A DNA stretch of 64,000 nucleotides from Vreelandella olivaria (GCA_004295565.1 AP019416.1:806001-870000); one strand, 5' to 3'; shown: positions 1-13,447, counted from the first letter of the stretch. A program made the numbers and translations. Notes: generated by a model from the sequence alone, not told the origin.

Positions 1-1223
1 GCATGTGGCGATGGAGCAGTTAGAGAGCGCGGCGCAAGCACGGGAAGCCAGCGCCGAGCAGCGCAACCGGCAGCGTGAGGCACGTGATCAGTTAACCCAA
101 CAGCTCGCTCCGCTCAAAGCGCAGCAGCAGGCGCTGGCGCTTGAGCGGGAACGTTTAAGTGCCGAGCGCGATAGCCTGCGCTCCCAGCAGGCGCGTTCCA
201 GTGACTCTGAAGAGCGTCTCGCTACGTATTGCCGAGTTGGAAGAGTCGCGGGAAATGTTGCTTGAACCCGACGAACTGGCGGGAGAAGAGCTCGAAGAGC
301 TGCTGCACCAGCGCGAGCAGCAGGAGGGGCGCTTAAATGCCACTAAACAGCAGGCACAGGGGCTGGCAGAGCAGCTACGCAATGATGAACTTGCCCGCCA
401 ACAGCACGAGCGCAACCTGGAACAGAGCCGCGAGCAACTCCAGCAGCGGCGAATGGATGCCCAGGCGCTGGCACTCAAAGCCGCGACTCAGGACGAACAG
501 CTGGCTGAATTAGGACATAACGTCGAAACCCTGACCGAGCAACTGCCTCAGGAAGCCACTGAGACACGTTGGCAGGAGCGTCTGGAAAGCACCACCGACA
601 AGATTCGTCGCCTGGGGGCGATCAACCTTGCGGCTATTGAAGAGTACGACCAGCAGGCCGAACGGCGTAACTATCTGGAAGCGCAGCACGCCGAGTTGAC
701 CGAAGCGCTGGAAACCCTCGAACGGGCAATTAAGCGCATTGATCAGGAGACCCGCGTACGTTTCCGGGAAACCTTTGATCAGGTGAACACTGGGCTACAA
801 ACCCTGTTCCCGCGGGTATTCGGTGGCGGTGCCGCCTGGCTGACGCTAACCGGCGATGACCTGTTGGAAACCGGCGTGGCGATTATGGCCCGTCCGCCGG
901 GCAAGAAAAACAGCACCATTCATCTGCTATCGGGCGGCGAGAAGGCGCTCACCGCGCTGTCGCTGGTATTCGCGATCTTTCAGCTTAACCCGGCCCCGTT
1001 CTGTATGCTCGATGAAGTGGATGCCCCCTTGGACGATGCCAACGTGGGCCGCTATGCCCGGTTAGTGAAAGAGATGTCTGAAAACGTTCAGTTTATCTAC
1101 ATCACCCACAATAAAATCGCCATGGAAGCCGCCGAGCGCCTGATGGGGGTCACCATGCAGGAGCCCGGCGTCTCGCGGTTAGTCTCGGTAGGTATTGAAG
1201 AAGCGGCAGCGTTGGTTGATTAA
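1..1223 (+). CDS. smc: Chromosome partition protein SMC, C-terminal part (start lies outside the window)
   Basis: SMC is the coiled-coil ATPase that organises and segregates the chromosome with ScpAB. Only the C-terminal coiled coil and ATPase head are present. The head shows the ABC signature [13 protein letters not shown] near 930-970, a Walker B region ending in [13 protein letters not shown] near 1005-1040, and the H-loop segment YITHNK near 1100. The first 220 bases are Gln/Glu/Arg-rich coiled coil. A one-base frameshift near 215-228 joins the two parts (SSDSEERL into RIAELEESR). The stop is TAA at 1221-1223. It is followed by zipA and ligA, the usual gammaproteobacterial order. The frameshift looks like a sequencing error. 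Confidence 0.93.
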
Positions 1224-1738
1224 AGTAAGGCTGAGGAAGTGTTGTGAGTGAGCGCTGAATAATCTATTCGAGCGAAAAAGTGGGAAAGACCCATGCCAAG
1301 TGGATAATCTTTTGTTAGCTAAATGCGTAAAAAAATGTCCTAAAGCGTTCAAGTTAACTATATTACCCCTATCAATAGCGCGGGTGAGATGGTTAAACGG
1401 CGTGTAGAGGAAACGTGCACTGGCAGGTGAGTTGGTTGTCAAAACGACTTTTCTTGCTTCCAGGATTCCTTTATAAAGCTATTTATAGATGTTAGATCAA
1501 ATGATCTTGGCACTTTTGTTTGAAGTTAAGGTCGAAATTTCTCGCCTTAAAGCGTCTCAAAATTTTGCCAAGCCGTGAAAATCGCGTTAAATGCAGCAAA
1601 AATTGGCCCTTTTGGTAGTAATCGCGCTATGCTTGGTGGCAAGCACTTATTCAATAGCAGTTACAGTTATCAAATTCAGGCATGCCTTTTTAGACCCTGT
1701 GCCTTAGCAAACGGCAAGACGACCATGGAACGTTCGAC
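1224..1738. other. Intergenic region smc-zipA, no gene seen
   Basis: This 515-bp stretch is clearly richer in A and T than its flanks. I see no conserved protein in any frame; the short open frames do not resemble proteins. It probably carries the zipA promoter. A small out-of-frame ATG at 1724 gives only a 7-codon peptide overlapping the zipA start. No strong hairpin terminator for smc was found. Confidence 0.5.
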
Positions 1739-3623
1739 ATGGAACTAAGAGAGTGGCTAATCATATTAGGGCTGGCGTTGGTATCGCTCATCGTTATTGA
1801 CGGTGCGCGAAGGCTTCAACGTCAGCGGCGTGTACCCCGTCTAGATCAGGCGGAGAAAGATCTTTCCGGCAGTTCGCTAGATGATCCCGAAGAGGCTGCT
1901 AAAGCCGCGGAGATCAATTGGGAACTTCCTAATGGCGGTGCTCGAGTTGTTAAACCCGCAGACTATAGTGGCTTAGGTAATAAACCAAAGTTAGAACGTC
2001 AAGAGCATCCTGGGCCCTCTAGGGTGCTTTCCGAGTTTAGACGTTCGGCCTCTGCTAAAGCGGCAAAACGCAAAGCAGATAAGGCAGAGAAACGGGATAG
2101 AGCAGCACCAGTTGCAAAACCAGCGCCAAGTGTTGCCGTTAATAGTGCTGCTGCTAAGACAGCCGCTAAACCGGAGGTTAAGGCAGAGCAGCCAGTGGCT
2201 TCTACCTCGGCTACTTCTACCGCTGTGCCGACTGAACATGAGCGTCGCGAACCCAGTATCTCAATGACGGACTCTTTGCAAACCGACTCTTTGCAAAATG
2301 AGTCTTTGCAAACTGAAACGTCGCAAACCAAGGCGGCTATATCTTCTCAAGCGGATCCATCTTCGCAACCGGAACCACACACCGAGAAGCCTGCTTATTC
2401 TGCTGCTGCCACGACTAGTCCGTCAGTGGCAGAAATGAATGCTGAAGCGCCTCACTCTGTCGCTGCTGAGACGCCACCGTTTACCGCTAACGAAACCGCG
2501 GTTAGTGAAACGGCCGCCAGTGAAGCCAATAGTGAAATGGCGCTGCCACGCTCTGAGCAAGAGCCTGTACTGCGGGCAGAGCCTGAAGACGCGGTATTTG
2601 CCAAACATGCCAATCAGCACTCATCACCTAAACGGCGTCAACTGCGCTCTGATACAGTGGGCGAATACGACGAGTTGGACGATGATGAAGTTGATGAGTA
2701 TCGCCTGGTCGACTTTGAAGGCATGGGGCGCTCGCTAAAGCGTCGTTTGATTGCGCGGCGTAAAGAGAAACAGCGTAAGAAAGCTGAGAAAGCGGTGCGT
2801 GATCAAGCCTTGGCCAGGCAGAAGGCCGAACGCAAAGCGCTGGAAGCAGAGCAGAAGCGTGAAGCCAAAGAGGCCGCTGAAGCAGAGCGCGCCCGCCTCG
2901 CTCAAGAGCAGGCCCAGGCTCGTGAAGAAGCAGCGGCCAGTGCGGCCGCTGCAGACAGGCTCGCTGCCCAGCAGCGTGCTGTCGATGAAGAAGCGCTTCG
3001 CTATGAAGGCCGTGAGTATGCCGCCCACGAAGAGGGTTTTGAAGAGAGCTTTGGCGTTGATGACCGTCACGCTGAAAGCGAGCTTGGAGTGAATGAGAGC
3101 GTCCGCATACATCCAACGTTGGAAAAAGCCCTGCGCCACGATGTAAGCGGTGAACACGCCAAGGAAACGCTTTCCAATGCTGAAGAAGTCGTTGTCATTA
3201 GCGTTCTCTAGAGACCCCGAAGGTTTCGACGGCACCAAACTGCTGGAACTGATGATGGTTTGCGGGTTGCGCTACAGCAGTGCAATGGGTGTTTTCCACC
3301 GCTTTGAAACCGAGAGTGACGATAGCGAACTGCAGTTCTCGATGGTCAACGTGGTGAAACCGGGTACTTTCCCCATCGAAGAGATGGGTGAGTTTATGAC
3401 TCCCGGTATCACGCTGCTGATGCCGTTGCCTGGCGCTATTGATAGCTCTGCCGCCTTTGAGGCGATGGTAGAAACCGCCATGGTCGTGGTTCGTCATATG
3501 GGCGGCGAGCTAAAAGACGAAAACCGTAGTGTTATGACCGCACAAACAATCGAATTCGCCCGCCAGCGAGTGCGTGAGTTTGAGCGTCGGCATAGGCTAC
3601 ATCGTCAGATGCAAGCGCGCTAA
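1739..3623 (+). CDS. zipA: Cell division protein ZipA (one frameshift)
   Basis: ZipA tethers FtsZ to the inner membrane and supports Z-ring assembly. The N-terminus has one membrane segment (about residues 5-22, LREWLIILGLALVSLIVI) followed by a basic patch. A long linker rich in Ala, Glu, Gln and Ser follows, then a charged helical stretch (about 330-430). The C-terminal ZipA domain is FSRDPEGFDGTKLLELMMVCGL onward to the end, the FtsZ-binding fold. The two parts are separated by one missing base near 3206, where the frame runs into a stop at 3211; restoring it gives VISVLSRDPEGFDG. At about 628 residues the linker is long compared with E. coli ZipA. Position between smc and ligA supports the call. 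Confidence 0.93.
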
Positions 3624-3641
3624 ACGTCGGCCATTAACTGA

Positions 3642-5794
<2,153 letters not shown>

Positions 5795-5795
<1 letters not shown>

Positions 5796-6070
5796 TGAGC
5801 CGTTTTATTGAAGTCCCCGCCAGAATGTTGCCGCCGGAGACCCTCAATGCCCTGCTGGAGGCGTTCGTGACCCGCCAGGGCTACGACACCACCGATACCA
5901 CGGGCGAGGGCATGCACGGCTGGGTAGCCGAGCTGAAAAAGCAGCTGGAGCGCAATGAGCTGATTATTGCCCATGACCTTGAGCTAGAGATGACCGAAGT
6001 GATGACCCTGGCCCAGTGGCGTTCGTTTGGCCGAGATATCGCCGACGACGAGGAAGAGGGCGATATTTAA
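5795..6070 (+). CDS. yheU: YheU family (UPF0270) small protein
   Basis: This 91-residue acidic protein begins MSRFIEVPARMLPPETLNAL and contains LEAFVTRQGYD and a C-terminal acidic tail. These match the YheU/UPF0270 family, found next to or near ligA in several gammaproteobacteria. Its function is unknown. An upstream in-frame start at 5780 exists, but ATG at 5795 (overlapping the ligA TAA as TAATG) gives the family N-terminus and suggests translational coupling with ligA. Reads without frameshift. Confidence 0.85.
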
Positions 6071-6130
6071 TATTAATCAGCTATTTTGTGTCTCATTGTT
6101 CAGGATGAAGCCACTAAGCTGTCTATTTTT

Positions 6131-6184
6131 GTGGGAGGGCGCTTCAGCGCGCGAAAATGGTCGCGAGCTAAAGCTGCCTCCCAC
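6131..6184. repeat. REP-like palindrome between convergent yheU and mnmC
   Basis: GTGGGAGG at 6131 pairs with CCTCCCAC ending at 6184, with further inner pairing around GCTTCAGCGCGCGA and TCGCGAGCTAAAGC. This arrangement is typical of the REP-type palindromes with GTGGGAG ends in gammaproteobacteria. It sits between convergent genes, where it could also serve as a bidirectional terminator. Only one copy was recognised in the window. Confidence 0.55.
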
Positions 6185-6208
6185 CATAGCTGCTAGCAGA
6201 TTTGTCGA

Positions 6209-8213
6209 TTAAGCATTCTCGCCACGAATGATCGCGCTGATAATCCGTCGTCCTGGGTGTAGGTGATCCACTAGCGGTGCTTCAAGCGGCATTGGTTCAT
6301 CGCAGATCCGCGAGGCGATCACCTCGGCACACAGGGGCGCGCTGGCTAACCCACGCGAGCCGTGGGCGGTGGATATCCACAGGCCTGGATAGTGTTGGCC
6401 AGGTATCTCTGCCACGCGTGTGGCATCTTTACTCAGCAGCGAGTAGTCCGCCCGCCATGCCTCTGCCACCGGCACCGGCCCTGCGTAAGGGGTTTTGTCG
6501 GGGCTGGCTGCCCGCACGGCGGCACGACCCTTAAGGTTCTCAGGGCTTAGCTCAATGCCTGCCTGTTCCAACGCTTCTACCAAGGCGGGCAGCGTCTGGC
6601 GCAGCTCATCGGTATTGCGCTGATGGTCATCGTCCGTCACATCGGTCGCCGCGTTATTGGGCACAAAGCTAGCGCCGAAGGTCAGCACACCATCTAAAGC
6701 AGGCGCCACATAGCCGCCAGCACAGACGACGCGCTTAGGGCCCGCTACCTTATCGGGTAGCGTTAGCTCGCTAATTTGGCCGCGCACCGACTGCAGCGGT
6801 AGCTCCGCTGTTTGCGCAAAGCGGTTAGCCAAATGCGCGCTGGCAATCACCACCTGATCCGCCTCCAGCGTGCTGCCATCGGTCAAATTGAGCTGCCAGC
6901 CGGTCTCTCGCTGGGTAAGGGAGCTAACCTCACCTTGCTGTATGTTAATGCCTGATGGGCTAAGTAAGTGCTCACACAGTGCCTTCGGCCTTACCCAACC
7001 CGCCTGTGAATAAAAGAGCCCGTGGGAAGCGTCAATGTTGATCTCTGCCGTCTCGGTTAACGCCGGGTTCTCCATGCCAGTGACGACTTCAGATGGCAGC
7101 GGGTGCTGCTCAATAAAACGCTGCTGGCGGCGGGCCTCTCTATCGCTGCTGGCCAACTGAACCACGCCGCAGGGCTGCCATAAGACTTGCTTGGCGTGGT
7201 GCTGCGCCAGCCAGCGCTGGCTGTACAGCAGCCCAGCAAGATAAACCCGGCTTTGGTGATTAGTCTCCGCGGCCAGCTTTACATACAGCGCGCCCTGGCG
7301 ATTACCCGAACCACCGGCGCCGGAATCTCGCGCTCTACCACCGTCACCTTAATGCCTCGCCGTGAAAGCGCTGCTGCTACGCTGCTTCCCGCCAACCCGG
7401 CGCCGACTATTGCAACGTGCTTGTTTGAAACCGCTGATGGTGGCGTAAACCAGGGCGTGGACTGGCGGCGATGATCTGCTGGCGGGGTTTCGATGCTGCC
7501 TGCCAGCATTTCCCGCTTGCGGCCATAGCCCGGCACTTTCTTCCAGCTAAAGCCCGCCGCTTTCAGCCCCCGCTTGACGATGCCCGCACAGGTAAAAGTG
7601 GCGAACGTCGCGCCAGGGCGTGAGCGGGCGGCCATGGCGTTGAACAATTCCGGCTGCCACATATCGGGGTTTTAGAGGGCGCAAAACCGTCTAAAACCAG
7701 GCATCGACCTGGCCATCCAACTGTTCCAGCCGCTCAGTGGTATCGCCAAAATGCAGATCCAGAGTGACGCGATTGGTTAAGTGCAGGCGGTGAATGCCGC
7801 TAACGGCGGCGGGCCACTGGGCGCACAGCGTCTGTGCATAAGTCGCCAGCGAGGGCCAGCTCGCTAATGCTTGTTCAAGGGCGCTAAGGGTAAGGGGAAA
7901 CTTCTCTGTGGATAACAGGTGCAGTCGTGCACTGGGTGGCGCGTGTTGCTCAAAACAGGCCCAGGCGCAGAGCATATTGAGCCCGGTGCCAAAGCCGGTT
8001 TCGCCAATCACAAAGGGCCGCGTGGCTTTCCAGTCAGCAAAACGCTCGGGAAGATGGTTGGCGCCCAGAAAAACATGCTCGGTCTCTGCGCGCCCATCGC
8101 CACGAGTGAAATAGATGTCATCAAAGGCGGTTGCGTGGGGCTCCCTCGTTCCAGGTAAGCGCAGGCGTCGTTAATGCCGCCAGCGGAGGCAAGGCGTTTG
8201 AACGTTGGGTCAC
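6209..8213 (-). CDS. mnmC: Bifunctional tRNA mnm5s2U biosynthesis protein MnmC (frameshifted)
   Basis: MnmC makes 5-methylaminomethyl-2-thiouridine at the tRNA wobble position: the C-terminal FAD oxidoreductase removes the carboxymethyl group and the N-terminal domain methylates. The N-terminal methyltransferase shows GETGFGTGLNML (SAM loop) and, after shifts, LDGFAPSKNPDMWQPELF. The FAD domain starts VAIVGAGLAGSSVAAALSRRG (GxGxxG) near 7420. The C-terminus has the oxidoreductase tail LWISTAHGSRGL. Frame changes lie near 8133, 7694, 7673 and 7303. The start is uncertain: GTG at 8213 gives MTQRSNALPPLAALTTPALTWNEG, which matches the family's opening TPA.L.W. motif. About 665 residues, normal for MnmC. 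Confidence 0.9.
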
Positions 8214-8370
8214 ACAGTTATCCGTATTGGTGTAGAGGTGGTTAAAAATGATCAATTTGTCAGCGCTGGCGTAATCTCTGGCTTAGCGAAAAGCGTCCGC
8301 CGGGTTTGCACAGAGTTTTCCACAGGCTCTGTGAAAAAGCCGACGAACCCTCCACACTCGCCTATTGGCG

Positions 8371-8670
8371 TCAAGGCATAACTTTCTTGAACGGCTTAAC
8401 AATTACCTTGGCATAGACCCCTGCAATAATGTATGGGTCGGCATCAGCCCAGGCCTTGGCGTCTTCCAGGCTGTCGAACTCTGCCACTACCAAGCTGCCG
8501 GAAAAGCCTGCATCGCCGGGGTTTTCAGCGTCGATGGCAGGGTGAGGGCCGGCCAGTACCAAGCGGCCTTCATCGCGCAACGCATCCAGGCGCGCTAAAT
8601 GGTCGGGCCGAGCCGCTAAGCGACGCTCTAAGCTATTGGGCACATCTTCACTCATAATGGCATATAGCAT
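8371..8670 (-). CDS. YciI family protein
   Basis: A 99-residue protein beginning [25 protein letters not shown]. It has the YciI/DGPF-like features: the conserved His in [24 protein letters not shown] and the Asp-Pro segment [15 protein letters not shown]. The family is structurally related to muconolactone isomerase and its cellular role is not settled. Clean reading frame. It lies divergent from rnm, near yciO; in E. coli yciI is also in the general neighbourhood of yciO, which supports the family call. Confidence 0.85.
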   Translation of the reverse strand: MLYAIMSEDVPNSLERRLAARPDHLARLDALRDEGRLVLAGPHPAIDAENPGDAGFSGSLVVAEFDSLEDAKAWADADPYIIAGVYAKVIVKPFKKVMP

Positions 8671-8814
8671 TTGGGGATAACTCCTTGATTAAACGAGGAT
8701 GCAAAGTGACCGTTAATTGACCGCACTGGCATAAGCGCGCACCATATCTTACCCATTGCGAAGATTTTATACACAGCTGAAAAGCGCATTCTGACAAACT
8801 GGCCACACGGCGTC

Positions 8815-9730
8815 ATGCTTATGCCTCGACTTCCCACTACCTTTGATGCCGATCAGCGCTACCCGGTTGATTTGCACATGCACTCGACCGCGTCTGATGG
8901 CGCGTTAACGCCCACGGAGCTGGTAACCCTGTGTGCAGAACGCGGGCTGACGCACATGTCGCTTACTGACCACGATACCATGGACGGCATTGAAGAAGCG
9001 GGCCATGCGGCGGAGCAAGCGGGGCTGTGCCTTATCCCCGGCTGCGAGTTATCCACACGCTGGCAGGGTGTCAATATCCATGTGGTGGCGTTGCTGCCGG
9101 GCGGCTTGCAGGGGCCGATGGTGGATGGCCTGATTCAGCAGCGTGAAGCGCGGATTCAGCGTGCTGAAGTCATCGCTGAAAGGCTGGAAAAAGTCGGTTT
9201 GCCTAACGCCCTGGAAAGCGCGCCTGCACGCAGGCAGCGACCGCCCTTGGGCCGCCCGGACTTTGCCCGCGCGCTGGTGGCGGAAGGCGTGGTGCCCGAC
9301 TGGGCCAGCGCCTTCAAGCGCTATTTGGGTAGCGGAAAAGGGTGATGTCAAAGCCCACTGGCCGGAAATCAGCGAAGCGGTGGGCTGGATTATCGATTCC
9401 GGCGGTGTAGCCGTGATTGCCCATCCACTGCGCCACGGCTTAACCCGGCGCAAGCGGGGCCTGTTGATGGATACCTTCCAAGCGGCGGGCGGGCAAGCGG
9501 TGGAACTGGTCAGCGGTCAGCAGAACCCGGACAGCACCCGCGACCTGGCGCGTCAGCTAGTGGAGCGCAATCTTTACGCCTCCATGGGCAGCGATTTCCA
9601 CTTTCCCGGTAGCCACGCCGCCCCCGGCAGTATGAGTTTAGTGCCGCGCACCGCAGCGCCGCCCATATGGCAGCACCCGCGGTTAGTGCACCTGCGCGAT
9701 GCGTCGCCCGGCCTACTGGCGGTCGGTTAA
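8815..9730 (+). CDS. rnm: PHP-domain 5'-3' exoribonuclease Rnm / RNase AM (YciV), one frameshift
   Basis: This PHP-type metal-dependent phosphoesterase matches YciV, now Rnm/RNase AM, which trims 5' ends of rRNA and removes 3',5'-bisphosphates. The first PHP motif DLHMHSTASDGALTP is near residue 20, SLTDHDTMDGIEEA near 45, PGCELSTRW near 75, VAVIAHPLRHGLTRRK near 200 and the last metal motif MGSDFHFPG near 260. An extra G near 9340 shifts the frame in GSGKGDVKAHWPE; removing it joins both parts to about 304 residues. Two start codons (8815 and 8821) are possible. It is followed directly by yciO, as in E. coli. Confidence 0.88.
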
Positions 9731-9817
9731 ATCACTGCCCGGTCATTTCACGGCACGGCCAGTGCAAAAATAAGTCAGCTATGCTGTATGTTCAGGGCCT
9801 ACGGACAGGAGTTACCA

Positions 9818-10442
9818 ATGAGCCAATATTTTCAGATTCACCCGGAAAATCCGCAGAAACGTTTGATTGATCAGGCGATTGCGATCATTCGTAAAGGCGG
9901 TGTGGTCGCCTATCCCACTGACTCGGGCTACGCCCTTGGCTGCCACCTGGGTGAGAAAAAAAGCCATCGAGAAGATCAAATGGCTGCGTTCGCTGGATGA
10001 TAAACACAACTTTACCCTGGTGTGCTCCGACCTCTCGGAAATCGGTACCTACGCCAAGGTGGACAACGATGTGTTCCGGCTGTTGAAAGCCCACACCCCA
10101 GGGCCTTACACCTATATTCTTGATGCCACCTCTGAAGTACCGCGCCTGCTGTTGCACCCCAAGCGCCGCTCCATTGGCGTGCGCGTACCGGATCACCGCA
10201 TTACCCACGCGCTGCTGGCTGCATTAGGCGAGCCATTGATGAGCGTTACGCTGATCCCGGTAGGCGATGACCTGCCCATGAACGACCCGGAAGAGATCCG
10301 CGAGCGTTTTGGTGCCCACCTGGATGCCATTATCGACGGCGGCGCCTGCCATTTAGACCCCACCAGCGTCATCGACCTGCGTGAACTGCCGCCGAAAATC
10401 ATTCGTGAAGGGCGCGGCGATATTGCTCCTTTCGTCGGCTAA
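9818..10442 (+). CDS. yciO: YciO, Sua5/TsaC-like protein (one frameshift)
   Basis: The protein begins MSQYFQIHPENPQKRLIDQA and continues with VVAYPTDSGYALGCHLG, the Sua5/YrdC nucleotide-binding region. HTPGPYTYILDAT, RRSIGVRVPDH and TSVIDL follow. These match YciO closely, a paralogue of TsaC (threonylcarbamoyl-AMP synthase); whether YciO contributes to t6A formation is not clear. The start at 9818 follows a GGAGTT ribosome site; an earlier in-frame ATG at 9788 lacks one. A one-base shift near 9958-9962 lies in an AAAAAA run (GEKK into KKAIEKIKWLRSL). About 208 residues, as expected. Confidence 0.88.
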
Positions 10443-10459
10443 CAGCACTCTGTAAAGCG

Positions 10460-10505
10460 AATCCCTGGCGCTTAGGCGTATAGCGCAGGGATTTCTCTGT
10501 TTTTA
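10460..10505 (+). terminator. Terminator after yciO
   Basis: AATCCCTGGCGCT at 10460-10472 pairs imperfectly with AGCGCAGGGATT at 10482-10493, with one unpaired base in the stem. It is followed by TCTCTGTTTTT. It lies 18 bp after the yciO stop. Confidence 0.65.
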
Positions 10506-10630
10506 TCGTTGTTTGAATGTTCAATAAAAATAAAATAGGATCCTAATGGTTCTTTCGATAATAAAGCGTGATCCTTTAAGGCGAGGAGTCGCCTCGTCTT
10601 TTGAGATTGCCTAGCCCAGGAGATCATTCA

Positions 10631-11406
10631 ATGACGAAGCCATTCCCTTCTCGCCTCTGCACCCTTGCCGCTTTAGTCAGCCTGACCGCTTTACCGCTGG
10701 CCAGCCACGCGGATAGCGATGATGCCGAAATGTGTGCTCAAAAAGCCTATGCCATGGGCCTGCGCTATCAACAGCAGTCTGCCGAAGCCGCTGCCTTACA
10801 GCGTCAAGGGTTTGCCCTCGCCACCTACCGGCTTGAGGATCAGATTGAGGCGCATGGTGGCAGCGACGGCTTGGCGATCATTACCGACCTGGATGAAACG
10901 GTGCTGGACAATAGCGCGCTGTTGGTTCGCGATATGCAGGCGTGCCACGACTACACCACCTGGGATACGTGGAAGCATTGGGAGCGTGAAGGCGAGCCGC
11001 GTCTGATGCCGGGGGCCAAAGCGTTTCTGGATTTTGCGGATGAGCAGGGCGTGGCCATTTTTACATCTCTGACCGTTACCAGGAGAACGAGGCAGATACC
11101 ATCACCACCCTGGAGGCGTTAGAACTGCCCCAAGTCTCTGAGCAGAGCGTGATGTTGCTGGGGCCTGCCAAGGCGGAGCGCCGTGCAGAAGTGGTAGATA
11201 ACCACACCCTGGTGATGCAGCTAGGGGATTCCCTTCACGATTTCGCAGGAGACTTCGCGGGCGCCGACCTGGATCAGCAGCATGCGCTTGTTGAGGAGAA
11301 TGCCGAACGTTTTGGCAATGATTGGATCGTGTTCCCCAACGCGACCTACGGCGCCTGGAGCGAGGCTGAGTTAGACGCCTGGGAAGCCCCCCACGAAGTG
11401 GAGTGA
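10631..11406 (+). CDS. Secreted HAD (class IIIB / e(P4)-like) acid phosphatase, one frameshift
   Basis: The N-terminal signal peptide (MTKPFPSRLCTLAALVSLTA up to SHA near residue 26) points to the periplasm; no lipobox cysteine is evident. The HAD motif I is ITDLDETVLDNS near residue 90, with the nucleophile and acid/base aspartates. After a lost T near 11058 (VAIF into YISDRYQENEADTI), motif III residues and MQLGDSLHDFAGDF (motif IV) follow. The family hydrolyses nucleotide monophosphates or NADP-type esters. A GGAG site precedes the ATG at 10631. About 258 residues. Substrate cannot be told from sequence alone. Confidence 0.85.
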
Positions 11407-11471
11407 TCGGTTAAATAATCACTCCATCCCGCACTGAATAAACGCTGCGCGCCCCGAGTTAGCTATCTGGT

Positions 11472-12359
11472 TTAGCTGTCTTGGGGTGTGTTTTTGTCTG
11501 CGTCTTTCTTCCTCGGATCTTCGCTGTCTTCGTCCAGCCAGGTGCCGCAGCGCAGGCAGTAACGGGCGCGTTTTTCATGGCGTTCGTGACCACAGCCTGG
11601 GCAGGCTTCATCTGAGTAACGCTCTTCACGGATCGAGCGAATCACCTGGGCGGAGAAGACTCCGGTGGGCACGGCAATGATGGAGTAGCCCAGCAGCATG
11701 AGTACCACCGTAATCGATTTGCCCAGTGAGGTAGCGGGCACAATATCGCCGTAGCCGACGGTGGTCATGCTGACGATGGCCCAATACATCGACATGGGAA
11801 TGCTGGTGAAGCCTGCTTCGGGGGATTCGATGGTGTACATCAACGCCGCGAAAAGGGTGATCACCATTAAAATGGCGCTAAAAAACAGCAAAATCTGGCG
11901 CATGCTGCGTTTCAGCGCATCCATCAATAAACGCGCTTCGCCGACAAACTCCATCAATCGAAGAATGCGAAAAATGCGCAGTACTCGCAGCAGACGAACA
12001 ATCACCAACCCATGGGCACCAGGTACCAAAAGCACTAGCCAAGTGGGCAGCACGGCAATCAAGTCGACAATCCCATAAAAGCTTCTTAAATAGAGCGTCG
12101 GCTTTTCCAGGCAGTAAATGCGCAAGAGCAGCTCAATGCTGAACAATAGCGTGAAGGCCCACTCAAGATAGAAGAATAGCTCACCGTATCGCTCGGCATA
12201 GCTCTCAACGCTGCCCAGCATAATGACCGCAACGCTGAGCAGAATCGCCGCAATTAAGGCGATATCAAAGGCTTTTGCCCCCGGCGTATCAGACTCAAAT
12301 ATGATGTGGAACAGGCGGGTGCGGAGGCCTTCCGAACCGGGTGTTAGGTGAAAATTCAT
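11472..12359 (-). CDS. Voltage-gated potassium channel (VIC family) with C-terminal zinc ribbon
   Basis: A clean 295-residue membrane protein. It has six membrane segments with an S4-like arginine ladder (LVIVRLLRVLRIFRILRLM, about 115-133), a pore helix and the K+ selectivity filter SMTTVGYGDIVPAT near residue 190. After S6 it carries CPGCGHERHEKRARYCLRCG, a four-cysteine zinc-ribbon, and an acidic tail. The filter makes K+ selectivity near certain for the family; gating is inferred. The zinc ribbon resembles those on several halomonad and pseudomonad channels and may be a regulatory tail. Divergent or unlinked neighbours give no further hint. Confidence 0.9.
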   Translation of the reverse strand: MNFHLTPGSEGLRTRLFHIIFESDTPGAKAFDIALIAAILLSVAVIMLGSVESYAERYGELFFYLEWAFTLLFSIELLLRIYCLEKPTLYLRSFYGIVDLIAVLPTWLVLLVPGAHGLVIVRLLRVLRIFRILRLMEFVGEARLLMDALKRSMRQILLFFSAILMVITLFAALMYTIESPEAGFTSIPMSMYWAIVSMTTVGYGDIVPATSLGKSITVVLMLLGYSIIAVPTGVFSAQVIRSIREERYSDEACPGCGHERHEKRARYCLRCGTWLDEDSEDPRKKDADKNTPQDS

Positions 12360-12411
12360 CGCATCATCCTGAAGTGAGCCTCAATACCGTTCTCAATAGA
12401 GTGTTAAAACG

Positions 12412-13310
12412 CTAGCGTAGCGCGGTTTGGTACGCCAAGCGATGGGCGAGCGCTAACGCTGCTTTACCGTAAACCGTATTGGGCTGGCCATCCTTATCGA
12501 GCCCGCCGGAAAGCGCCTGGGCATAGCTGCGCGCGGTATCATCCAGTTCCGGGTGCTCGGCGAGAGTGCTCAGCGCCTGCCGGGCAGCGCTAAGAAAGCT
12601 GGCCTGTTGGCTGTCATGGTAGGCGTCCAGCGCCAGCGTGGCGCGGTGTAGCCACTCTGCTGGGGAGTGGGCTTCGGGTAGCGGCCAGTGTTGGGCGCTA
12701 AGGGCATTGCCACGGGATGCCTTGCTGCTGTCCGAAGGCCGCAGCGGCACTTGCTCCGCCAGCGTTAAGGCCAACTCCCACAATGCTTCCGGCTCGCCGC
12801 CCTTTAATTCCAGCTCTGCTTCGCGAATGGGCGTGCGGTAGCCACCGCTAATAATCTCGCCTTCATCCAACACCAGCTCGATTTGGCTCTCTTGCCCTTG
12901 TCCACCCGTTTTTAGCTGCCAGCTACGGCGGGTGAAATCGGTGCTGAGTTGGGGCGCCAGGGCATCCAGCACATGACGAAGCTCGCCTTGAAAAGGGGGG
13001 AGTTTGGCGATTGAAGCGAGATCTAGCTGCGGGCCAGCCACCGGCCACTCCCACTCTTCGCGTTGCGAGAGCCCGCCACCACCCTGGCCGGCGGTTTTTA
13101 CCGTTTGCAGCACCTGGCCATCTACCTGACGCAGGCGCAGCGCAATGCGTGCCTTGGCCAAATCGCCCTGGGGGTATCAAAGTAGGTGTTGGTCAGCGCT
13201 TGCTTACGTACGGAATGAGAAGCGAGATGAGGGTGTTGAGCAAGCGCTGCAGGCCCTTGAGGGGTAAGGGCTAGTTTCAGTTCCACTTCCATGGGAGTTA
13301 GACTTTTCAT
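12412..13310 (-). CDS. CYTH-domain inorganic triphosphatase (YgiF-like), one frameshift
   Basis: The start gives MKSLTPMEVELKLALTPQG, containing the CYTH hallmark ExExK (EVELK). This is followed by NTYFDTP and, after one lost C near 13172 in a CCCCC run, KARIALRLRQVDGQVLQTVKTAG and ELVLDEGEI, EAELELKGG, the remaining tunnel acidic and basic residues. The C-terminal part (YHDSQQASFLSAARQALSTL) is helical, where YgiF carries CHAD-like sequence. Total about 300 residues. E. coli YgiF hydrolyses inorganic triphosphate. ATG at 13310 is preferred over GTG at 13322 because GAGG lies 11 bp upstream. Confidence 0.8.
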
Positions 13311-13447
13311 GGCGCTAGCCACCTCGTTGTCGTGACATTTAAATGAATATTTGATTACATTTATGAACTTTTCATGACGGCGGCGGGCGCACTCTTTATA
13401 CTGGCGCCGCCATTTCCCGGCTCCCCGAAAATAGGCTAAAAGGCATT

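Noticed and set aside
8320-8350. TTTTCCACAG as a DnaA box near the mnmC-yciI gap
   Set aside because: Single imperfect match, no AT-rich unwinding element or cluster of boxes, so no origin is claimed.
13320-13447. Pho-box-like sequence upstream of the DUF47-pit genes
   Set aside because: TGTCGTGACATTTAAAT matches the PHO consensus poorly; not enough to call.
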